A program made the position numbers and the translations under genes. A DNA stretch of 64,000 bases from Saprospiraceae bacterium (GTDB taxonomy: Bacteria > Bacteroidota > Bacteroidia > Chitinophagales > Saprospiraceae): NCBI GenBank assembly GCA_013214355.1, contig JABSSL010000090.1:1-64000 (forward strand). Reading direction: 5' to 3'. Each line of letters starts with the position of its first letter. Positions within the stretch are counted from its first letter, which is position 1. Below the pieces are notes generated by a model that was given only the letters and a program-made list of their open reading frames with translations, ran no database searches and was not told where the DNA came from. Shown in pieces: positions 36,418-45,404 of the stretch.

Positions 36418-36942
36418 TCATTCTTCTTCTTCAAAACCAGATTTAATCGGCCATTTTCCATTCAACTTGAGTACTTTCTCGATCACATCCCGGACGCATC
36501 CTGCGCCGCCTTCGTAAGGAGAAATATACTGAGCTAATTCTATGATCTCTGGTACAGCATTACTAGGGCAAGTAGGAAATCCAACCCGCCGCATCACGGG
36601 GTAATCTGGTACATCATCGCCCATATATAGAATATGCTCTTCATTCAATTCGTAAGTATAAATCAATTCTTCGTATGCCTCCAACTTGTCTTGATACCCG
36701 CTATAGATGTCCATCACGCCTAAAGCCTTAAGCCGCTTAACCACACCTTCAGATTTTCCACCAGTGATGATAGCTACCTTGTATCCGGCTTTTACCGCCA
36801 TTTTCAAGGCAAAACCATCCCGGATGCTCATAGTACGAATCAACTTACCGTCTTCCAGGACGATCACCTGGCTATTGGTCATTACTCCATCCACATCGAA
36901 GATGAAAGTCTTAATACCTCTAAATGTCTCCAACTGATTCAT
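36418..36942 (-). CDS. kdsC: KdsC-like HAD phosphatase
   Basis: A 174-residue HAD-superfamily phosphatase of the 3-deoxy-D-manno-octulosonate 8-phosphate phosphatase type. FDVDGVMT (15-22) supplies the nucleophile D16 and general acid D18, AIITGGKSE motif II, and YMGDDVPD the metal-binding aspartates. There is no cap domain, as expected for KdsC. It provides Kdo for LPS core. It follows the ClpA-like ATPase gene by 6 bp and may be cotranscribed with it. Confidence 0.9.
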   Translation of the reverse strand: MNQLETFRGIKTFIFDVDGVMTNSQVIVLEDGKLIRTMSIRDGFALKMAVKAGYKVAIITGGKSEGVVKRLKALGVMDIYSGYQDKLEAYEELIYTYELNEEHILYMGDDVPDYPVMRRVGFPTCPSNAVPEIIELAQYISPYEGGAGCVRDVIEKVLKLNGKWPIKSGFEEEE

Positions 36943-36948
36943 AGGTTA

Positions 36949-39900
36949 TTACACTATTTCCTTTAGCTCCAGGGATAAACCGGCGTAGATCAACAACTTG
37001 AATTCCTCTGGAGTGATATTTACCGCATTAGAAAATCCAGATCTTAAATCTGTCATGGTATTTGAGCCGTCAAAAATACGGATTACTTGATAACTTGCGG
37101 TACTAGAAATCGGCCGTTGCTCTTTCTCTATCCACATCCGAATGGGGAGAGGGTTCTGATGAGCTACATAGAACAGTTGAATACCTTCCTCTGCCCGGAA
37201 GAGATCTACCAGGGAGTAGCCTTCTGCATGAATCTTTGTTTTGTCTTCATTCATCTCATAATGAATATCCAGCAAGCTAAGCAGGCGTGCATACAATTTG
37301 CAGAGGGTAGCCGTCTCCGCTTCCCCTAAGCCCGTTATGCAGGACTCAAAGTGCATCGTTATCCGCTCGGTCTCTCTTCGCAAAAATCCTTTGCCACATA
37401 TCAATAGGAAGCAGACCGTTAGATAATTATTGATGAATTCCGATTTGAGGTTGTCAAATTGAGCAGTCGCATATTGGTAAGCCTCGCTGATCTCTTGCAG
37501 GGCCTCCTTCTGGAAGAGCCGATCTTTGAAATTCTCTCGAACCCCTTTTGACCAATCTTTTCTAGGTTTTACAGCGGGTTTCAGCCGGAGTGGATTAGCG
37601 GGGCTTTCGATAAAATATTTGTCGCTGAAGCCGAGCATCATGTTCTGAATCAGTTCCTTGGTTTCGCTGACTTTCGTTTTAAAGCCGTAGTACTGCCAAT
37701 CCAATTGCCCGTCACCGATAATGATCATTGGGTCTTGACTTGGAGGGAGGTATTTTTCTAGATCATTGATGTCTTGCTCTAGCTTTTCAATTCGATGCAG
37801 TAAGTTGGAGTAAAAGCGAACTCCTCCTCCTTCTTTAGGTAAAGGTGGAAGCCAATCATCATCGATTGATTGTACAAACTCCAGGTTATTGATATCAGGA
37901 TGAAGATGACCATCCTTGAGATCAATATCAAAAAGAATTGGATTGCTATTGTAGGAGGAAATTAGCTGTTCAGCAGATAGAGAAGTTAAGTCCCGTTCAA
38001 TCTGCCGCTTTAGCGCTCTTCCACCCATTCTGGCGTGAAAACCTCTGTGCGCTACGTATTCTAGGGCAGATTGAGAGATGTTAAGAATGGTAGTTCGGCG
38101 TACGAAGCCGTCTCGCTGCAACAACTCCCTGATCTGTAATTGAGCTATTCCTAATATATGATCCGGTTGGAGTGGATTGAAAAAGACGATCTTCTTGATC
38201 CGATTCACAAACTCGGGTCGGAAATGCGCTTCAATTGAACGTAAGATGATAGATTCATCCTGTGCCCCCTTCTGGCCAAAACCCAGCTGACGATTGACTT
38301 CCTCGGCCCCTAAATTGGAGGTCATAATAATGATGATATTACTAAAATCTACGGTCCGGCCTAGGCTATCAGTCAATCGCCCAGCATCTAGGACTTGCAG
38401 CAGTAGATCATGAACCTTAGGATGAGCTTTTTCAATTTCATCCAATAGCAAAATACCAAAGGTTCGATATCGGATCTCGCTGGTCAGCTGGCCCTCAGGA
38501 TTGGAATAGTCGCCGATCAGTCGCTGGGCAGCTCCTTCGTCGATAAACTCATTCATATCGAAGCGAATGAGGTGTTGCTCATTCCCGGTCAGATATTCTG
38601 ACAGTACTTTTGCTGCATGCGTTTTTCCTACACCGGTTGGCCCCACAAACAACAGGGAACAAATGGGTTCATTGCTGTTATTGAGCTTAGCCTTGAGCAG
38701 ATGTACTACATCAGCTAAGGCTTTTACGGCCTTAGGTTGTCCGACGAGCTCCCGAGCAAAGATTTGATCGATCTCGTTGTCCTCAATGACTGTCCCCGTA
38801 TCAAAGATCTGCTCACGCAGGCCACTGTAAGCGTTGAACTCTTCTCTCACTTCAGGGGCGTCTACCTGACCATAGCGATATTTGGCAGCAATTTGTTTCA
38901 GTAAATCCATTACACTGCCCGGCAACGGTTTGTTTTTGAGGTAGTTGCGTTGAATGTCTAGCAGCTGGTGAATGGCCTTGATGGTAATGCTAACTCCGTT
39001 CTCAAACTCCAAATGTTTACGCTGCTGTAGGATTATCTTCGTTGCGGTTAGTGAATCGGGTTCCCGGACCCTGATCAGTTGGAATAGATCACTGAAGCGA
39101 CGATCTTGTTCTTGTAAGACCTTCCATTCTTCGGGGCTGGCGAGAATGATCATCTGCAGTTCCCTTTTTTCCAGATAGGGCTTAAAGACATCTGCCAGCG
39201 TCATGTTATTGTTGGCAGATTTTCCGATGCGTAGGAGTGCCACTGGATTCGTGACAATTAGTTTGTCGCCTTTTTTAGATCGTTCTTCTGGTTTACGAAG
39301 GTACTGAATAATAGCCTCCATTCGCTTTTGCCACATCCCAACTATCATCATACCTGAAATAACCCGATTGGGATCAATGTGCCAAAGTCTTTGTGCCCTC
39401 CCTTTGCGTTTTTCGTAGTAGTCGCTTAGGTATCTATAGAGCGTTTCTTGAATTGCCGTAGATTTTCCAACTCCGGGAGGGCCAACGATTGCGAGAGAGG
39501 TGTGAGTCTTACGAAAAAGAATCGTGTATAGGTGATCTACCAACTCTTCTTGAAAGTAGGCTCGATTTAATTCGCTAGGATAACGTGCATTTAGATCATG
39601 CCCAATCTTTTCAATTTCGGTTGCACCGTCAAATTCCTCGTGATGACTCAAGCGGGAAAAGAACCAATCATCTTGCCTCCGGTCAAATTTAAAAGGACTT
39701 TGTCCTACTCGAATATTGACTGGAATTTTGGTGATGAACTCTTTTTTACCCGCAAAATATTGGGAAGCATCAAATTCTTTTCCAAGATCCTGTTTAAAGA
39801 GCTTCATCAACTTCTTTACCCGATCTGTTGCTTCTCGCTGATATTCCTCCGCGCTACGCTTTTCCGTCTTGATCATGAACAGGTAATTGTTCAAAGCAGG

Positions 39901-40236
39901 AAAACCGATAAAGGTATAATCCTTCAAATTAAAGCGGATCATACTAATGTCTCCCTGAATGTATTCTCCGGAAAGAGTGAAAGCAACGGGTAATTTCTGA
40001 TAGTGAATAATGGGAGAGAACAGATACCAAAGCACCCGGTCCATCGTATCGCGGTTAAGGCTAAGACCTTTGAAAGATAGCTTCACCTCCTTTTGGTACT
40101 GCGTAATGGCCAAGTTATACCTACGATGGGTGACAAAGGGATAAGGGGCAAATAGGGGCCTTAGGTAGTACTGCGGCATGCCGTCTACGACAACGTCTTG
40201 AATGAGGGTAGGGAGTTGTATGCTTATGTTGGCCAT
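36949..40236 (-). CDS. ClpA/ClpC-type tandem AAA+ unfoldase with release-factor-like C-terminus
   Basis: A 1095-residue protein. Residues 1-230 are not a Clp N domain and match nothing I know. The first AAA+ module has Walker A GPPGVGKST (252-260), but where ClpA/B have LFIDE it reads LIVTNPVALL (about 326-335), so the Walker B acidic pair is missing. The second module is complete: Walker A GPTGVGKTH (532-540), Walker B LLLDE (596-600), MTSN sensor 1, FRPEFVNRI finger and GGRALKR sensor 2 (738-744). LGF at 651-653 lies where ClpA has IGL and ClpC VGF, the ClpP-docking tripeptide. After a coiled-coil (805-870), residues 963-1090 resemble RF2: ITGLGEAETATLCKLYARLL, AEGYSLVDLFRAEEGI and the end IRIFDGSNTMTDLRSG...YAGL, with the GGQ domain absent. 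It is divergent from a tandem CbxX-type ATPase. The motifs are read directly; the unfoldase role is family knowledge and the ribosome link is inference. Confidence 0.85.
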   Translation of the reverse strand: MANISIQLPTLIQDVVVDGMPQYYLRPLFAPYPFVTHRRYNLAITQYQKEVKLSFKGLSLNRDTMDRVLWYLFSPIIHYQKLPVAFTLSGEYIQGDISMIRFNLKDYTFIGFPALNNYLFMIKTEKRSAEEYQREATDRVKKLMKLFKQDLGKEFDASQYFAGKKEFITKIPVNIRVGQSPFKFDRRQDDWFFSRLSHHEEFDGATEIEKIGHDLNARYPSELNRAYFQEELVDHLYTILFRKTHTSLAIVGPPGVGKSTAIQETLYRYLSDYYEKRKGRAQRLWHIDPNRVISGMMIVGMWQKRMEAIIQYLRKPEERSKKGDKLIVTNPVALLRIGKSANNNMTLADVFKPYLEKRELQMIILASPEEWKVLQEQDRRFSDLFQLIRVREPDSLTATKIILQQRKHLEFENGVSITIKAIHQLLDIQRNYLKNKPLPGSVMDLLKQIAAKYRYGQVDAPEVREEFNAYSGLREQIFDTGTVIEDNEIDQIFARELVGQPKAVKALADVVHLLKAKLNNSNEPICSLLFVGPTGVGKTHAAKVLSEYLTGNEQHLIRFDMNEFIDEGAAQRLIGDYSNPEGQLTSEIRYRTFGILLLDEIEKAHPKVHDLLLQVLDAGRLTDSLGRTVDFSNIIIIMTSNLGAEEVNRQLGFGQKGAQDESIILRSIEAHFRPEFVNRIKKIVFFNPLQPDHILGIAQLQIRELLQRDGFVRRTTILNISQSALEYVAHRGFHARMGGRALKRQIERDLTSLSAEQLISSYNSNPILFDIDLKDGHLHPDINNLEFVQSIDDDWLPPLPKEGGGVRFYSNLLHRIEKLEQDINDLEKYLPPSQDPMIIIGDGQLDWQYYGFKTKVSETKELIQNMMLGFSDKYFIESPANPLRLKPAVKPRKDWSKGVRENFKDRLFQKEALQEISEAYQYATAQFDNLKSEFINNYLTVCFLLICGKGFLRRETERITMHFESCITGLGEAETATLCKLYARLLSLLDIHYEMNEDKTKIHAEGYSLVDLFRAEEGIQLFYVAHQNPLPIRMWIEKEQRPISSTASYQVIRIFDGSNTMTDLRSGFSNAVNITPEEFKLLIYAGLSLELKEIV

Positions 40237-40404
40237 GGGTATTAGTCGCTTATGTCATGCCGATTCGGAAAATCGATAACAACTAGTAGCGGCGTTCTGC
40301 GTTAGTTAAGGTCTTGCTTCCTTCACCATCATACAAGCATCCTTGCTAATAGATAAAATCGATTGTTGTTTTCCTAGGGCCTGCGCGCTCTATGTCATTT
40401 ATTT

Positions 40405-40454
40405 AACCGGGTAGGTGATTCAATTATTTGCACCTTATATTTTGAAACCCGGTT
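40405..40454 (+). ncRNA. Candidate structured RNA or leader between the AAA+ genes
   Basis: AACCGGGT (40405-40412) pairs perfectly with ACCCGGTT (40447-40454). Inside it AGGTG (40413-40417), directly abutting the outer arm, pairs with CACCT (40431-40435). An intrinsic terminator follows at 40593-40630. GCACCTTA (40430-40437) is also an exact complement of TAAGGTGC (40592-40599), the terminator's 5' arm, so two exclusive folds are possible. This could be an attenuating leader of the gene at 40831 or an independent small RNA. No small ORF fits better. Confidence 0.35.
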
Positions 40455-40592
40455 TGCTTTATCGTTAAAATGTCAGGTTTTTATCATTACTGAAAAAACG
40501 GCTTTAAAATACAAGAAAAAACTAAACATTGGTCACCTTTCATTGTTTGGCCAATAAGAAATAAAGCAATCAAAGAATAGATAGGTGGTTTT

Positions 40593-40630
40593 AAGGTGCC
40601 TGGGGCTTCAATGCTCTGGCGCCTTTTTTT
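40593..40630 (+). terminator. Orphan intrinsic terminator upstream of the CbxX-type ATPase gene
   Basis: AAGGTGCC (40593-40600) pairs with GGCGCCTT (40618-40625) with one G-U pair, followed by a run of T to 40630. It has the textbook form for the plus strand, yet no plus-strand gene lies upstream within 5.7 kb. It must end either a small RNA from 40237-40592 or a leader transcript of the downstream gene. Confidence 0.65.
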
Positions 40631-40830
40631 ATTAGGGTAGAATTTTGATTCCTTCCTGACGTTTCCGGATTTAAATCCTTCTTTACTTAAACCAGGGCAC
40701 AAAAAAAAAGGCTTAAGGGTATCTTTTTCAAAAAAATGTACCAAATTGCGGGCTCCTTCGTATATTTATTAGGCAGCGTTCACGATAGGACTTTTCAGAT
40801 CATTGTAAACAATAGCTAAGGAGATCAGAT

Positions 40831-43479
40831 ATGGCAGTTGAGTTCCCTCAATCGGGTACTAAGAACTACAAGTTTAAGGAGTTAAAAGTATACGCTTCTA
40901 CAGAGTGGCTGGCAGATAACAAAAAGAAATATCGACAGGTCTTTGATCGGTATGAAGCCACCTATATCTACGCAGAATTATCTTTCTATAATAAGCTCTT
41001 TGATGTTGAAGATTGGGAAATCGAGGTAGAATTGAGATGCTTCACACTAAAGAAAGGCAAGAAAGAGCTTTGTCTTTTACCCCTCAGAAGAAAAGTTAGC
41101 AAATACGATAACATAGTTTACATCCGAGAAGGATGGGGCAATAAGACCGAAGGGGCCTTTTGGAAAAAAGGGACTTACTTCTGGGAAGCCTATATCGAAG
41201 GAGAAAAAGTAGCCTCCAAATACTTTTACGTTGAAGATGCGGGGCAACCCGCCACTGCAGAGGTAAATCCCTACTTAGCAGTAGAATCCCTCAAGCTGTA
41301 TGAAGGACCTTACGATGACTTGATTGAGGAAGAACGCACTTACTATAAGGAATTTAGCTGCGAAGAAACACGCTATATATACGTAGAGATCATCCTCCGC
41401 AACCTCATGCCGGATAAGTCTTGGCATTGTGAACTTTTTACCAAATTCTATAATGATGCTCGGGAATTAAAAGGGCAGGTAATTCGACTGCAGCGGGTAG
41501 AGAAGAAGGATAATCTCATTAAGATCACTGCGGGTTGGGGCTCTAATGTCAAGGGATCTTGGCGGATGGATCGCTATACTGCTGAGGTGGTGTTTATGGA
41601 TAAATTGTTGGCGGTTATTCCCTTCAAAATAAGCGAAGATTTCGTAGAGGGAGTCAGTGGTGTACTATTACCGAGCCGTACGACTCCGGTGGTATTAAAC
41701 CCGGTTGAGGATATTCCGCAAACCTTTGAGGAGTTGATGTCGAAGATGGATGCGCTCATTGGGTTAAATGCTATCAAAGCTCAAGTCCGAGACCACGCTA
41801 AGTACATCCAGTTTCTTCAATTGCGCAAGGAGAAAGGTTTTGAGGAGAAAGAAGAGATCAATGTACATTCGGTGTTCATAGGTAATCCCGGTACTGGTAA
41901 AACGACGGTGGGCAGCATGATGGGGCGGCTGTACAAAAAGATGGGACTGCTTAGCAAAGGGCATGTCCATGAAGTGGATAGAGTAGATTTGGTAGGTGAG
42001 TACATTGGGCAAACTGCACCGAAGGTAAAAGAAGCAATCGAAAAGGCTAGGGGAGGAGTGCTTTTTATTGATGAGGCCTATTCCTTGGCTCGATCCAATG
42101 ATGATTCTAAGGATTTTGGGCGAGAAGTGATCGAGATACTAGTCAAGGAAATGTCTAATGGTCCTGGTGACCTAGCCGTTATAGTGGCAGGGTACCCGAA
42201 GGAAATGAAGAATTTTCTGAACTCTAATCCAGGTTTAAAGTCTCGCTTCAAACTATACTTCGAGTTTGATGACTATCTACCTCAGGAGTTATCTGAGATT
42301 GCAGATTATGCCTGTACGGAAAAAGAGGTTATTCTAACCCCCGATTCCAAGGCAAGACTGGATGAATACATCCTCAATGCCTATCGAACAAGAGATCGAA
42401 CTTTTGGAAATGCTCGTTTTGTCTACGATCTAATAGAAAAGTCTAAGATATCATTAGGTTTACGGGTGATGGGGCATGAGAATCCTCGCGAATTGGATAA
42501 AGAGAATCTATCGTTGATTGAGCTACATGATGTAGAAAAAGTTCAGCCAAAGGAACGCCGGGAATTACCTAATATTCCGGTGGATGAGCAATTACTAGAG
42601 GAGTCCCTTAACGAGCTCAACCGCCTAATCGGCATGGCTAGAGTGAAGGCCCAGATCAATGAGATGGTTCGCCTGGTCAGATACTACCGAGAAACTAGTC
42701 GGGACGTACTTGGAAGTTTTTACTTGCATACCGTCTTTATTGGGAATCCAGGTACGGGTAAAACCACCGTGGCTCGTATTCTCACGAAAATATATAAAGC
42801 TTTAGGTATTCTAGAGCGTGGCCATATGCTAGAAACAGACCGTCAGGGTTTAGTGGCAGGCTTTGTGGGGCAGACGGCGATCAAAACGGCCGAGAAGATT
42901 GATGAGGCTATGGGCGGAGTCCTATTCATTGATGAAGCGTATGCCCTTACCCAGCGATCGATTGGGGCGCATGGTGACTTTGGAGATGAAGCCATTCAGA
43001 CGCTACTAAAGCGAATGGAAGATCATCGAGGACAGTTCTTTGTTTTTGTGGCGGGTTATCCGGATAACATGGAGTCTTTCTTGAAAGCCAATCCTGGTTT
43101 GAGCTCCCGTTTCGACAAGATCTTGAAGTTTGACGATTACGAGCCACAGGAACTGTATCGTATAGCTCTTCTGATGTTTTCCGAAGAACAAATTATTCCT
43201 ACACCTGAAGCAGAAGAATATTTACAAGAGTATCTCACCTATACGTATAAGTTTAGGGATAAGTATTTCGGAAATGCGCGTTCAGTAAGATCTATTGTAC
43301 TTGAAGCCATCAAGGCGCACAATTTACGACTGGCGGCTCTCTCTCCGGAAGACAGAGATAAGAATCCACCAAATATTCTTACCCTTGAGGATGTGAAGGG
43401 CTTGAAAATGGATAAGAGCGATTTTCTATTCAACAAAAAATCCATTGGTTTCAGACGCTCAGATGGAGCTACCAATTAA
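40831..43479 (+). CDS. Tandem CbxX/CfqX-type AAA+ ATPase with duplicated N-terminal domain
   Basis: An 882-residue cytoplasmic protein. Residues about 15-135 and 150-270 are two copies of a beta-rich domain: YIYAELSFYNKLF...YIREGWGNKTEGAFWKKGTY in the first matches YIYVEIILRNLM...ITAGWGSNVKGSWRMDRYT in the second (read in pieces). Two complete AAA+ modules of the CbxX/CfqX (SpoVK, EccA) type follow: Walker A GNPGTGKTT at 351-359 and 638-646, and Walker B VLFIDEAY at about 410-417 and 697-704, each with AGYP and PGL.SRF motifs. The family remodels protein complexes, for example Rubisco activase CbbX. Unusually for this window, AAGGAG lies 8 bp before the ATG as a true Shine-Dalgarno. It is divergent from the ClpA-like gene. 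Confidence 0.85.
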   Translation: MAVEFPQSGTKNYKFKELKVYASTEWLADNKKKYRQVFDRYEATYIYAELSFYNKLFDVEDWEIEVELRCFTLKKGKKELCLLPLRRKVSKYDNIVYIREGWGNKTEGAFWKKGTYFWEAYIEGEKVASKYFYVEDAGQPATAEVNPYLAVESLKLYEGPYDDLIEEERTYYKEFSCEETRYIYVEIILRNLMPDKSWHCELFTKFYNDARELKGQVIRLQRVEKKDNLIKITAGWGSNVKGSWRMDRYTAEVVFMDKLLAVIPFKISEDFVEGVSGVLLPSRTTPVVLNPVEDIPQTFEELMSKMDALIGLNAIKAQVRDHAKYIQFLQLRKEKGFEEKEEINVHSVFIGNPGTGKTTVGSMMGRLYKKMGLLSKGHVHEVDRVDLVGEYIGQTAPKVKEAIEKARGGVLFIDEAYSLARSNDDSKDFGREVIEILVKEMSNGPGDLAVIVAGYPKEMKNFLNSNPGLKSRFKLYFEFDDYLPQELSEIADYACTEKEVILTPDSKARLDEYILNAYRTRDRTFGNARFVYDLIEKSKISLGLRVMGHENPRELDKENLSLIELHDVEKVQPKERRELPNIPVDEQLLEESLNELNRLIGMARVKAQINEMVRLVRYYRETSRDVLGSFYLHTVFIGNPGTGKTTVARILTKIYKALGILERGHMLETDRQGLVAGFVGQTAIKTAEKIDEAMGGVLFIDEAYALTQRSIGAHGDFGDEAIQTLLKRMEDHRGQFFVFVAGYPDNMESFLKANPGLSSRFDKILKFDDYEPQELYRIALLMFSEEQIIPTPEAEEYLQEYLTYTYKFRDKYFGNARSVRSIVLEAIKAHNLRLAALSPEDRDKNPPNILTLEDVKGLKMDKSDFLFNKKSIGFRRSDGATN

Positions 43480-43488
43480 TAGCCAACC

Positions 43489-44526
43489 TTACCTCAAACC
43501 TCGCTTTCGCAAATTAGCACGATAAGTAGCAGCATTCTGATTATGTGCAGATAGCGTCTTGGCAAAATTATGTAAGCCGGAGCCATCTCCTTTGGCACAG
43601 AAGAATAGATACTCGTGATCCTCTGCTTCCAAGACTGCATCTATACTATTTATTGAACTCATGGCAATGGGGCCAGGCGGCAAGCCTTTATACTTATAGG
43701 TGTTGTAAGGGGAATCGAATTTCGTATGGTAGTTAGTTACACGCCTGGTGTTGAAATCTCTTCTGGCAAAAACCGAGGTAGGATCAGCCTGTAACAAAAT
43801 ATCTTGTTCTAAACGGTTGAGGTACACCCCTGCCATTTTAGGTTTTTCTTGGTTTTTATAGGTTTCCTTTTCGACTATGGAGGCTAAGGTATATACTTCC
43901 CAAGGTTCCAACCCAATGGCTTTGGCCTTGGCCAATCTACTTTTTTGCTTCCAAAAGCGCTCGTGCTCCTTGATCATCCGGTCCATAAAGCTTTTTGGAC
44001 TGGTGTTCCAGAATACTTCGTAAGTGTTGGGAATGAAAAGGCTCATCAAGGTCTCCTCCGTATATCCAATTTCTTGTAGGTAATCTTTATTTTGAAACAG
44101 CTGCCAGATCTCCAAAGAATCAGCTTCAATAAATCGGGCTACTTTGGCAGCTACGTTCTCTGTCATGCGCTCGGTGGTCAATACTACTTTCACCGGCGCT
44201 TGTTTCCCCCCCCTCAAATGGCGGATTAATTGCACAGTATTCCACCCCGGCTTTACCTCATATTGCCCCGCACGCATCGGACTCTTGATGTAATTCATGC
44301 GTTCTGCTAATACTTCAAAGAGTTTCGGTTCTTTCAATATTCCTTTTTCTTCCAACAGCGTGGCCACTTCTTGGAAGGAAGAGCCAGTGGGGATTTGGAC
44401 CACATATTCTTTGAGGTCCGCAGGTACGCGGGCTCCGGTTAGGTATCTATGATAGGTCCACCAGGCGAGGATGGTGAATACAACGAGCAAGAGAACAGCT
44501 ATGCGCTTAAAGTTTCCTTTTTTCAT
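43489..44526 (-). CDS. mltG: Endolytic murein transglycosylase MltG
   Basis: A 345-residue YceG/MltG protein with one N-terminal transmembrane helix (about 8-25), a LysM-like region (about 40-110, VPADLKEYVVQIPTG, KPGWNTVQLIRHLRGG) and the catalytic domain. LASIVEKET (about 214-222) holds the catalytic glutamate, with PTSVFARRDFN and the conserved SPYNTYKYKGLPPGPI. It cuts nascent peptidoglycan strands at the inner membrane. It lies 21 bp after panB on the same strand, and its end abuts the CbxX-type gene by 9 bp. Confidence 0.95.
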   Translation of the reverse strand: MKKGNFKRIAVLLLVVFTILAWWTYHRYLTGARVPADLKEYVVQIPTGSSFQEVATLLEEKGILKEPKLFEVLAERMNYIKSPMRAGQYEVKPGWNTVQLIRHLRGGKQAPVKVVLTTERMTENVAAKVARFIEADSLEIWQLFQNKDYLQEIGYTEETLMSLFIPNTYEVFWNTSPKSFMDRMIKEHERFWKQKSRLAKAKAIGLEPWEVYTLASIVEKETYKNQEKPKMAGVYLNRLEQDILLQADPTSVFARRDFNTRRVTNYHTKFDSPYNTYKYKGLPPGPIAMSSINSIDAVLEAEDHEYLFFCAKGDGSGLHNFAKTLSAHNQNAATYRANLRKRGLR

Positions 44527-44547
44527 ATGGAGGTTTAGGCTGATTGA

Positions 44548-45366
44548 CTAGTACTGCTCATTTTCGTTAGGGAAATCTCCGGCTTTGACATCCGTGATAT
44601 AATCCCCAACGGCATTTTGGATGGTTTCGAATAGTTCCAAGTATCTGCGAAGAAATCTCGGTTTAAAGTCCTTTGTGATACCTAGCATATCATGGGTTAC
44701 CAGTACCTGCCCATCGGCATGTTGTCCGCCACCAATCCCAATGGTAGGAATGGTTAGGCGAGAAGAAACTTCCTTAGTTAGTTCAGCCGGAATCTTTTCT
44801 AGGACTATTCCAAAACAGCCCAATTCTTCCAGTAAAAGCGCATCTTCAATCAGTTTTTTGGCTTCTTCCTCCTCCTTAGCTCTTACCGTGTAGGTGCCAA
44901 ACTTATAAATAGATTGGGGAATCAAACCGAGGTGACCCATCACTGGTACACCCGCAGATAGGATACGTTTTACCGATTCTGCAATTTCGCTTCCGCCTTC
45001 CAACTTCACCGCATGGGCTCCTGCTTCTTTCATGATTCGAATAGTGGATTCTAGGGCCACCTTGGAATTCCCTTGGTAATGTCCAAAAGGAAGGTCTACT
45101 ACCACCAAGGCTCGTTTAACCGCACGGATTACCGAGGAGGCGTGGTAGATCATTTGATCTAAAGTGATGGGTAGCGTGGTTTCATGACCAGCCATCACAT
45201 TGGAAGCCGAATCTCCCACCAAAATAATATCGATTCCAGCAGCGTCAAGTATCCTAGCCATCGAGTAATCATAGCCGGTGAGCATAGCTATCTTTTCTCC
45301 TCTGGCCTTCATGGCTTGTAATACATGCGTCGTAATGCGCTTTATCTCTTTCTTGTGAACTGACAT
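44548..45366 (-). CDS. panB: 3-methyl-2-oxobutanoate hydroxymethyltransferase PanB
   Basis: A 272-residue PanB, the first committed step of pantothenate synthesis (ketopantoate from alpha-ketoisovalerate and methylene-THF). Key segments are [37 protein letters not shown] with the metal-binding aspartate, AHAVKLEGG and [14 protein letters not shown]. Length is normal. It precedes mltG by 21 bp. An inverted repeat and an exact -7 box lie upstream (45405-45428). Confidence 0.96.
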   Translation of the reverse strand: MSVHKKEIKRITTHVLQAMKARGEKIAMLTGYDYSMARILDAAGIDIILVGDSASNVMAGHETTLPITLDQMIYHASSVIRAVKRALVVVDLPFGHYQGNSKVALESTIRIMKEAGAHAVKLEGGSEIAESVKRILSAGVPVMGHLGLIPQSIYKFGTYTVRAKEEEEAKKLIEDALLLEELGCFGIVLEKIPAELTKEVSSRLTIPTIGIGGGQHADGQVLVTHDMLGITKDFKPRFLRRYLELFETIQNAVGDYITDVKAGDFPNENEQY

Positions 45367-45404
45367 AGTCTTCTGGTAATTAGTAATCTATAAGATCTGG
45401 AAAA

